From: Gemmatimonadota bacterium
GTDB lineage: Bacteria; GCA-2686955
Direction of reading: 5' to 3'
NCBI GenBank assembly: GCA_002686955.1
Contig: NYZA01000083.1
Span: 1 to 8,365, forward strand
DNA: 8,365 nt
Below, piece by piece: positions 1-5,240 of the stretch. The notes under the pieces are model-generated. The model was given only the letters and a program-made list of their open reading frames with translations, made no database searches and was not told where the DNA came from. Made by a program: the position numbers and the translations under genes. How positions within the stretch are numbered: position 1 is the first letter of the stretch; each line of letters begins with the position of its first letter.

Positions 1-1292
1 GCGCCGCCCCCCTCCGGTACCTCCCATTCGGCGAGTCCGGCGTCGATCGCGGGAGAGTCGGCGCGAAGCCGCCAATCCATACTGTCGGGCGCGATCGGCA
101 GAGGATCGGCGATGATGTCCAGGGCGCCTGGGCGTACGTTTCCGTAGTGGTCGCCGGAGTGTCCCCACATCAGGTTGCGGATCAGATCGACATCGACTTT
201 GTCGTTGTAGTCGTAGCCATAGATGCCGTCCGGAACGTTGTTGGCGATGATGCTGCCTAGGATCGTGGGAACCGAGCTCGGTCTTCCCAAGTAGATCCCC
301 GCGCCTTGGTCGCTCGGATCGTCGAGCGTGTTCCCGGCGATTGTGCAGTGTTCGATGCGAATATCGCCGTCCTCGCTGTAGATCCCCCCACCCCGAGAGG
401 CGCTGCTGTTTCCGACGATGCGGCAGCCGAGCACCGTCAAAGCACGTTCATCGGATGCGTAATCCGAATGATAGATCCCCCCACCATGGGAATCCGCATG
501 GTTGGCGACAATATCGACGTTTCGAATCTCGGTCGCCGTGCTGCGGTTGCTGACCCCCCCGCCCTTGCCGCCACCGCTGTTCCAAGATATCGAGCCACCA
601 ACGACGAGAGCGGTATCGCACCTCGATATCGATACACCACCCGATCCGTGATCCGAGGAGTTTCCCGCGATCAGATTGTCGCGGAAGACCAGCCTGCCGG
701 ACGCCGACGCCGATACCGCACCGGAATAGTAGCCAGCATTGTCGCTGATCTCGTTCCCTTCCACCACCACGGAACCTGCTCCCTCGAGACTCAGCGCGGC
801 GCCGCTCGAGCTCGCGCTATTCTGATCGATCCTATTCCCGACAATCCACGGAGCTCCGCCTCCGTCCACGAGGATTCCCCCGCCATCATCGGTCGCGTGG
901 TTGTTAGAAATGATGTTGTCTCTGATCGTCGGAGACGCGCCCGAAATCCTGATCCCTCCACCGTCTTCGGCATGGCCGCGCCTCAGCGCAAAGCCTTCGA
1001 GCACCGTGCCGGAATGGTCTCCCCGGTCGATCGTCACCGGCGTGCCGGATTGCATGCCGTTGATCGCGGTCACCTCTGCCCCGTGCACCGACGCGAGCGA
1101 CACATCGTGTTCCGGAAAGAGAACATGCTCGAGATAGGTGCCGGGCTGAACGAGCACGGTATCGCCGGCCGTCGAGAGATCGAGCCCCGCCTGAATCGTC
1201 GGCGCATCGCGGGGCACGACGATCAGCCCACCCGGCGCCGGCTCAATCGCGATCAGCGCCGCCGCAACGGTCCCAACAAAGGTACCACGCAT
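1..1292 (-). CDS. secreted right-handed parallel beta-helix repeat protein, 3' end cut by window edge
   Basis: A 430-codon frame stays open from the ATG at 1292 to the left edge, with no stop inside the window. Residues 1-22 look like a short export signal: one Arg, a hydrophobic stretch TFVGTVAAALIAI, then a Pro/Gly-rich segment without a clean AXA cleavage site. Next comes the parallel beta-helix opening VPRDAPTIQAGLD...GDTVLVQPGTY (26-53). About nine coils of 20-25 residues follow (about 95-350), with recurring elements such as SPTIRDNIISNN, DGGGI, RIVGNSSASRGGGI and HCTIAGN. The segment DWRLRADSPAIDAG (406-419) is the usual close of such helices, so the missing part is probably a C-terminal sorting or anchoring tail. 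A GGGGGA ribosome site lies eight bases upstream of the ATG. Proteins of this family are extracellular or surface-exposed and may bind or cleave polysaccharide; no lyase catalytic residues can be assigned. The fold call is firm, the function unknown. Confidence 0.88.
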   Translation of the reverse strand, partial: MRGTFVGTVAAALIAIEPAPGGLIVVPRDAPTIQAGLDLSTAGDTVLVQPGTYLEHVLFPEHDVSLASVHGAEVTAINGMQSGTPVTIDRGDHSGTVLEGFALRRGHAEDGGGIRISGASPTIRDNIISNNHATDDGGGILVDGGGAPWIVGNRIDQNSASSSGAALSLEGAGSVVVEGNEISDNAGYYSGAVSASASGRLVFRDNLIAGNSSDHGSGGVSISRCDTALVVGGSISWNSGGGKGGGVSNRSTATEIRNVDIVANHADSHGGGIYHSDYASDERALTVLGCRIVGNSSASRGGGIYSEDGDIRIEHCTIAGNTLDDPSDQGAGIYLGRPSSVPTILGSIIANNVPDGIYGYDYNDKVDVDLIRNLMWGHSGDHYGNVRPGALDIIADPLPIAPDSMDWRLRADSPAIDAGLAEWEVPEGGG

Positions 1293-1369
1293 TGTTCATT
1301 CCCCCTTTTCGGCCGGTGCGACGCCGCTCGGTGTTTTGCGTCGCTAAGGAATCGCGGATGCTGCTGAGG

Positions 1370-1378
1370 ATTCTAACA
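1370..1378 (-). promoter_or_regulatory. candidate extended -10 promoter of the beta-helix gene
   Basis: Read on the minus strand, the site is TGTTAGAAT, an extended -10 (TGn) followed by TAGAAT, five of six matches to TATAAT. It would start a transcript near 1363, giving a leader of about 70 bases before the ATG at 1292. No good -35 is seen 17 bases upstream. A run of seven C (minus strand, 1393-1387) sits in the spacer. The site would let the beta-helix gene be transcribed separately from the operon upstream. The call rests on motif match alone. Confidence 0.4.
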
Positions 1379-1411
1379 TCGGCGTTGGGGGGGCAGAGAG
1401 GTTCTTCTGTC

Positions 1412-1452
1412 GGCGCTCCCCCCGACTCTCTGAAAAGAGACAGGGGAGCGCC
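1412..1452 (-). terminator. hairpin after the beta-oxidation operon, likely transcription terminator
   Basis: GGCGCTCCCC (1412-1421) pairs perfectly over ten bases with GGGGAGCGCC (1443-1452). A second stem nests inside: TCTCT (1427-1431) pairs with AGAGA (1436-1440). The hairpin begins 19 bases after the TGA of the dehydrogenase/hydratase gene, where an operon terminator would sit. No U-run follows on the minus strand (the next bases are GACAGAAGAA), so it is not a classic intrinsic terminator. It may act without a U tract, protect the 3' end, or work with Rho. Confidence 0.5.
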
Positions 1453-1471
1453 CGAACGCGAAGCCATCCTC

Positions 1472-3559
1472 TCAGATCTTCATAGTCTTCGTATAGTCGG
1501 TCCCGATCACGCCCTTGCGACAGCTCTTCGAAGCGATGAACTCCGCGGCGTGCCGGCACTGCACATCGAGCGCCTCGCCGAGATCGGTGCCGCAGGCGTC
1601 GCGCGCACAGGCGGCGATCGCCGCGCGCGCCGTCTCGGTTGCCGGGCTGCCGGCTTCAGGAAGCTCGCCGACCTCGATCGCCAGATCGAAGGCGCCGCGC
1701 TCGAGCTCACGCGTCGCGATCCCATCGCCTCGGCCATTGGCCAAGTCCCAGGCCGTCCGCAAGGCCTCGTCGATCGGCCCCGCGTGGTCGATCAGCCAGC
1801 CGACCGCATCGCGCGCCTTCACCTCTTGGCCGGTCAGCAGCATTCGCAACACCTTGGCGCGACCGGCGGGCGGCGACTTGCGGATCGTCCAGTGGCATCC
1901 CTCGACTCCGGGCACGATCGGAAGAGTCACTTCGGGGAAGCCGAAACGGGCGTCGTCCACCGCCACCAGATGGTCGCAGTGCACGATCAGCTCCAGCATT
2001 CCGCCTAGGCAGCGCTTCCCGCCGATGAAACCGACCGTCGTTGCGAAGTCGGAATCGAGACGCCGCGCGGTGCTCGACCAGGTCTTGGTGAGCCGCACCC
2101 CCTCGTCCACATCCTCCAGCGAAGGGTAGATCGCGGAAGTGTCGGCGCCGACCATCTGGGTCGACAGGTGGAAGTCGCCCGTCAGGATCAGATTCTCGAT
2201 TCCCTCCGCGCGCAGCCAGTCGAAGGCCCGATTCAGCTCGCGGTCTACATCGTCGTTCATGCTCTCTCGGCTGATCGTGACCACCCCGATCGATCCGTCG
2301 TGCTCGGCATTGACATAAAGCTGTTGCCAGTCCGCGCCGCCGATCGCCTCGAACGCCTCGGGATGCCACGCCGCCTCCCGAGCCGCGGGATGAAGGCGAT
2401 GGTAGGCCTCGACCGTGTCGACCACCCGCTGCGTTCCCGCCTCCCGAATCACCGCCAAAATGCCGCGCCGGAACTGGGCGCAGAGCTCGCCTATGGCGTT
2501 GATATGGGTCAGATGGCCTCGCTGCTCGTGCAGCATCAGACTGGTCATCTGGAAGAGCGGCCCCAGGATCCAGTGCTCGAACTCCTCGCTCTGCTCCGCG
2601 TCCATCGACCAGTCGACCAGCGGCCGGAAATGGTTCGGCGGATACCAGCTCCGCCCCGTCTCTTTCCGCTCGGCGATCTCCGCGGTGGGCTCGAAGAGCG
2701 GCCCGTACATCTCGGCCAGATGGTGCAGGCACGACCAGGTGAGAAAGGTCGCCCCCTTCGTTCCGATCGCGTCGTGAGCCCGCAACGGATTCGGACCGAC
2801 CAGCTTGCGCGTAAACTTATCGATCTTCCACGCCGGCATATTCGTCGCCGTCCCGTATCGCGACGCGGCCAGAGTGACGCCGCAAAAAAGCACGTCGAGC
2901 ACGAACGACCAGTTGTCCGCGACGGCCACCGGGATCATCCCGAGCGCCCACAGGAGCTGGGTGATCGCCGAAGGCTCATCCTCGACCACCTCCCAGATCT
3001 TGTTGATCTCGTGCGGGAAGGCCGGGTGCGCGACGCCGACCCCGAGCTCCGAGGACGGAAAGCCCGAGGTGACCGAGCGGATCTCGATCTCCGGAAAAGT
3101 GTCGCGGAACAGCTTGTAGTGCGCCCGCTTCAGCTCCAGGATCTCGGGGATCGCCTCGAGCAGAAAACGCGGCCGGAAGCCCGTCAGCTCGTCCGGCAGT
3201 CTCCGCCCGTCGTAGCTGAGCCGAATTATGTTGCGCATGATCGCGTCGGCGCCCTCGCGCCCGAAGGCCCGGGCCAGCCCCTGATACTGCTGGCCGATGC
3301 CGTCCGGCGCGCCCGGGAAGTCGAGCGCCACCACCTTGATGTCGTATGGCGCCAGGCGAGACCCCAGCTGCATCGTCTTTCCCGCGCCAACGATGCCACT
3401 GGCGCCCGAGATCACCATCGATCCCCGCTCCGACGCATCGCCGAAAACGCGGTCCACCGCTTGGCCCGGCCCGACCGGCAACCGCCCGTCGCGGAATATG
3501 TCGATCACCTTGCCCAGGCCGATCGTTTCGAGTGTCGTTTCCCTCATTGCCTTGATCAT
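1472..3559 (-). CDS. bifunctional 3-hydroxyacyl-CoA dehydrogenase / enoyl-CoA hydratase fusion, dehydrogenase first
   Basis: This 695-residue cytoplasmic enzyme should hydrate enoyl-CoA and oxidise the 3-hydroxyacyl-CoA with NAD. Residues 46-81 form a Rossmann start: VISGASGIVGAGKT (49-62) is the dinucleotide loop and VVALD (76-80) ends the second strand in Asp, which favours NAD. AHPAFP (177-182) and WEVV (189-192) sit where the family has its catalytic His and Glu, giving candidates His178 and Glu190. The usual Asn of the C-terminal helical domain appears replaced (SFVLD, 218-222). Residues about 415-600 are a crotonase domain: GAD (471-473) is the first oxyanion-hole segment, CLGGMLELIVHCD (517-529) carries Glu523 and FGFPE (539-543) carries Glu543, so both hydratase acids are present. 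The start is set by AGGAAGG nine bases before ATG 3559, although the frame is open further upstream. The order is opposite to FadB and resembles FadN-like and archaeal fusions. It lies 16 bases after the thiolase. The crotonase call is firm; the dehydrogenase call is good but divergent. Confidence 0.85.
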   Translation of the reverse strand: MIKAMRETTLETIGLGKVIDIFRDGRLPVGPGQAVDRVFGDASERGSMVISGASGIVGAGKTMQLGSRLAPYDIKVVALDFPGAPDGIGQQYQGLARAFGREGADAIMRNIIRLSYDGRRLPDELTGFRPRFLLEAIPEILELKRAHYKLFRDTFPEIEIRSVTSGFPSSELGVGVAHPAFPHEINKIWEVVEDEPSAITQLLWALGMIPVAVADNWSFVLDVLFCGVTLAASRYGTATNMPAWKIDKFTRKLVGPNPLRAHDAIGTKGATFLTWSCLHHLAEMYGPLFEPTAEIAERKETGRSWYPPNHFRPLVDWSMDAEQSEEFEHWILGPLFQMTSLMLHEQRGHLTHINAIGELCAQFRRGILAVIREAGTQRVVDTVEAYHRLHPAAREAAWHPEAFEAIGGADWQQLYVNAEHDGSIGVVTISRESMNDDVDRELNRAFDWLRAEGIENLILTGDFHLSTQMVGADTSAIYPSLEDVDEGVRLTKTWSSTARRLDSDFATTVGFIGGKRCLGGMLELIVHCDHLVAVDDARFGFPEVTLPIVPGVEGCHWTIRKSPPAGRAKVLRMLLTGQEVKARDAVGWLIDHAGPIDEALRTAWDLANGRGDGIATRELERGAFDLAIEVGELPEAGSPATETARAAIAACARDACGTDLGEALDVQCRHAAEFIASKSCRKGVIGTDYTKTMKI

Positions 3560-3568
3560 CTTCTCGAA

Positions 3569-3575
3569 CCTTCCT
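3569..3575 (-). promoter_or_regulatory. ribosome binding site that fixes the start of the fusion gene
   Basis: On the minus strand AGGAAGG directly follows the TAG stop of the thiolase and stands nine bases before ATG 3559. This spacing argues for the start at 3559 rather than the longer frame that reaches back into the thiolase gene. A second in-frame ATG at 3547 is a less likely start. Confidence 0.65.
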
Positions 3576-4772
3576 CTACGAAACCCGCAGAACGGCGGCG
3601 ATACCGACATCGCCCGCGGCACAACCGAAGACCAGCACGTAGCCGCCACCCAGATCGACCGCTTCTTCCAGCGCCTCGATCACCACCCGGGTCAGGGTCG
3701 GCCCCTGGGGGTGACCCCAGACCAGCGGACATCCCGTGCGGTTCATCTTCGCCCAGTCGTAGTCGAGCACCTTGCGGAAGACCACGTCGTTGACCGCGAA
3801 GGGGTTGTGGTTCTTGACCACCGCCATATCGTCCATCGTCAACCCGGTGCGTTCTAACAGCTCGCGTACGGCGAATGCGGGCGCCTCGGGCATCAGACTC
3901 GGATCGGTCCGCGACTCGGCCTTCGCGACGAACTCGATATCGATCTCGGGCCGCGGACTTAGATCGGCGACCCGCTCCTTCGTCGTGACCATGAGACAGG
4001 CCATGCCGTCCGACGCGTGGGTCTGCGTGCCGCCAGTGACGCAGGTGTCGAGCTCGTTCATCGCCCTCATCGCACCGAGGCTCATCTTGCGCACCCCGAA
4101 ATCGTCGTCGATGCGGCCCAGCGGCCGACCCGCGACATTCAGCACATCGAGCGGCACGAGCACGCGGTCGAGAAACCCCGACTCCTTCGCCTCGAAATAC
4201 TGCTGGTAGCGCAGGAAGGCGACATCATCGACCTCGCTGCGCTCCACCCCGTACTTGCGGGCAGTGAGCCCGGCCGCCGCCATCATCGCGTTGCCGGTCG
4301 CGGGGTCGAAGCCGAAGTTGTCCCAGACGTCGGAGATCGCCTGGGTGCGTACGTGCGCGCGGCGCTCCGGAAACACGCCGACCGGAGAGTCGCTCGTGCG
4401 GTCGAAGGTGAGCACCCCGACCACGTCGTGGGCCTGCGTCTCGATCTCGGCGCCCGCCAACAGAGTCGCCTGCAGCCCGGTCGCGCAGGCCTGCTCCACG
4501 TGGTAACCGGGAACCCGGTGCCCGAGGCAGCTCGCGACCAGCGGCGCGTTCCAGAACTTCCAATGCCAAGGAATGGTCGAGCCGATCACCAGCGATCCGA
4601 GCTCCGTGCGGGGCACCTTCCTGAGCCCGAGGATTCGGTTCATCGCCTCACCGGCGAACTGGCCGATGTTGACCTCGGCGAGGGCCGATGTCTGCCACGC
4701 CGGGAAATAGCTGCTGCCCCATGTCCCGTATGGAATCCGGGCGCGTGGGAACATTCGGAGTGCGTCTGCCAT
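3576..4772 (-). CDS. thiolase family protein (acyl-CoA acyltransferase), probable beta-oxidation thiolase
   Basis: This 398-residue protein has the normal length of a thiolase and should cleave 3-ketoacyl-CoA with CoA, or run the reverse condensation. VEQACATG (92-99) supplies the acylated nucleophile Cys96. NHNPFAVND (321-329) stands where classical thiolases have NEAFA. WGHPQGPT (352-359) carries the catalytic His354, in place of the usual GHPLGATG. FGCAAGDVGIA (382-392) carries the second catalytic cysteine, Cys384. THASDGMA (251-258) matches the conserved N-x-S-x-x-D-G-A segment. The ATG at 4772 starts the recognisable protein; the frame is open another 81 codons upstream, but that stretch is Arg-rich and unlike a thiolase. 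The ribosome site is weak (GGAAG about 12 bases upstream). The gene is first in an operon with the dehydrogenase/hydratase fusion. Fold and cysteine/histidine chemistry are clear; the substrate is not, and an SCP-x-like or synthetic role is possible. Confidence 0.88.
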   Translation of the reverse strand: MADALRMFPRARIPYGTWGSSYFPAWQTSALAEVNIGQFAGEAMNRILGLRKVPRTELGSLVIGSTIPWHWKFWNAPLVASCLGHRVPGYHVEQACATGLQATLLAGAEIETQAHDVVGVLTFDRTSDSPVGVFPERRAHVRTQAISDVWDNFGFDPATGNAMMAAAGLTARKYGVERSEVDDVAFLRYQQYFEAKESGFLDRVLVPLDVLNVAGRPLGRIDDDFGVRKMSLGAMRAMNELDTCVTGGTQTHASDGMACLMVTTKERVADLSPRPEIDIEFVAKAESRTDPSLMPEAPAFAVRELLERTGLTMDDMAVVKNHNPFAVNDVVFRKVLDYDWAKMNRTGCPLVWGHPQGPTLTRVVIEALEEAVDLGGGYVLVFGCAAGDVGIAAVLRVS

Positions 4773-4805
4773 GGTTTCTCGTCGCTTCCGTGCTCGAGCG
4801 ATGGG

Positions 4806-4832
4806 CGGCCCGCGCCGAAAAGCGCGGGGCCG
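4806..4832 (-). other. GC-rich hairpin in the 5' leader of the thiolase operon
   Basis: CCCGCGC (4809-4815) pairs with GCGCGGG (4822-4828) around a six-base loop. The stem extends by three more pairs (4806-4808 with 4830-4832) past one bulged base at 4829. It lies 33 to 60 bases upstream of the thiolase ATG, inside the leader predicted from the promoter at 4915-4943. It could modulate translation or transcript stability. No known riboswitch class is recognisable. Confidence 0.4.
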
Positions 4833-4914
4833 GCCGCGAGCTCGAGGCTTCGAGGTTTGAACGCCAGCGGGGCACGTCTTGTTTCCACCGCGGGGCGGGA
4901 GAGTCGAAGCGATC

Positions 4915-4943
4915 ATTCTCCGCCGATCGCGCGCTTTTCTCAA
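4915..4943 (-). promoter_or_regulatory. candidate sigma70-type promoter of the thiolase operon
   Basis: On the minus strand TTGAGA (4943-4938) matches the -35 consensus at five of six bases. After exactly 17 bases, GAGAAT (4920-4915) matches the -10 at four of six. Transcription would start near 4908, about 136 bases before the thiolase ATG. The spacing is ideal and the site is locally A/T-rich in a G+C-rich region, but the call rests on sequence match only. Confidence 0.42.
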
Positions 4944-5171
4944 CCGATTGTGAGCTCCGCGCCCACGATCGATGAGGAGTCGTGGCGGATGAGGTCGATC
5001 CCCGGCCGAACGCAACGAATCGAAATGCAGGAAGGGATGCGTCCCTGTTCGGTCTCCATCGGCGCCACGTGAATCTCGCGATCCAGCGGGCCGATCGGAC
5101 CGGCACCCATCCTGGCCGTACTGCTATCCGAACCGGGCATGATCGGACATGGGCGCGTACGGAGGGCCAGG

Positions 5172-5187
5172 GATCCGGCGCCGGATC
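5172..5187. repeat. 16-base perfect palindrome, possible operator
   Basis: GATCCGGCGCCGGATC reads identically on both strands. It ends 35 bases before the candidate extended -10 of the plus-strand genes and lies 54 to 69 bases before ATG 5241, a plausible site for a dimeric regulator. It could equally be a chance dyad in G+C-rich DNA. Confidence 0.35.
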
Positions 5188-5222
5188 GACCCATCCCGCC
5201 CCCCAGCCGAAACTCCCGAATG

Positions 5223-5231
5223 TGCTACCGT
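5223..5231 (+). promoter_or_regulatory. candidate extended -10 promoter of the DUF4912-GH57 operon, very short leader
   Basis: TGCTACCGT fits TGn followed by TAnnnT, the most conserved positions of an extended -10. No -35 is visible at the right distance. A start six or seven bases downstream would fall about three bases before ATG 5241. That gives an almost leaderless message and agrees with the absence of a Shine-Dalgarno sequence there. The evidence is suggestive only. Confidence 0.33.
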
Positions 5232-5240
5232 CGCGCCATT

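Larger units (their letters stand above)
4773..5240. other. 468-base divergent intergenic region between the thiolase and DUF4912 genes
   Basis: This is the longest stretch without a confident gene. It contains a candidate promoter and leader hairpin for the thiolase operon, a 16-base palindrome and a candidate extended -10 for the plus-strand gene. A small minus-strand frame of 84 codons (5194-4940) is the only ORF here with a non-Arg-rich composition. It matches no family I recognise, and its stop overlaps the -35 of the thiolase promoter. I see no RNA gene or transposon end here. Confidence 0.6.

Noticed and set aside
344-580. Recurring GATCCCCCCACC-type strings on the plus strand
   Set aside because: These are the codons for the repeated Gly-Gly-Gly-Ile turns of the beta-helix protein, not an independent DNA repeat or CRISPR.
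306-1367. 353-codon plus-strand frame
   Set aside because: It is Arg/Pro-rich and lies opposite the beta-helix gene, whose translation shows clear repeat motifs; it is a shadow.
1243-1467. 74-codon minus-strand frame spanning the beta-helix promoter
   Set aside because: It overlaps the start of the beta-helix gene in another frame, spans the hairpin and -10 region, and has no family resemblance.
2168-3793. 541-codon plus-strand frame antisense to the fusion gene
   Set aside because: It has extreme Arg content and no domain, and the opposite strand carries conserved dehydrogenase and crotonase motifs.
4773-5015. 81-codon upstream extension of the thiolase
   Set aside because: The added segment is Arg/Pro-rich, unlike any thiolase N-terminus, and it crosses the candidate promoter.
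5139-5240. 34-codon upstream extension of the DUF4912 protein
   Set aside because: It is Pro/Arg-rich and covers the candidate -10 element; the recognisable domain starts right at the ATG at 5241.
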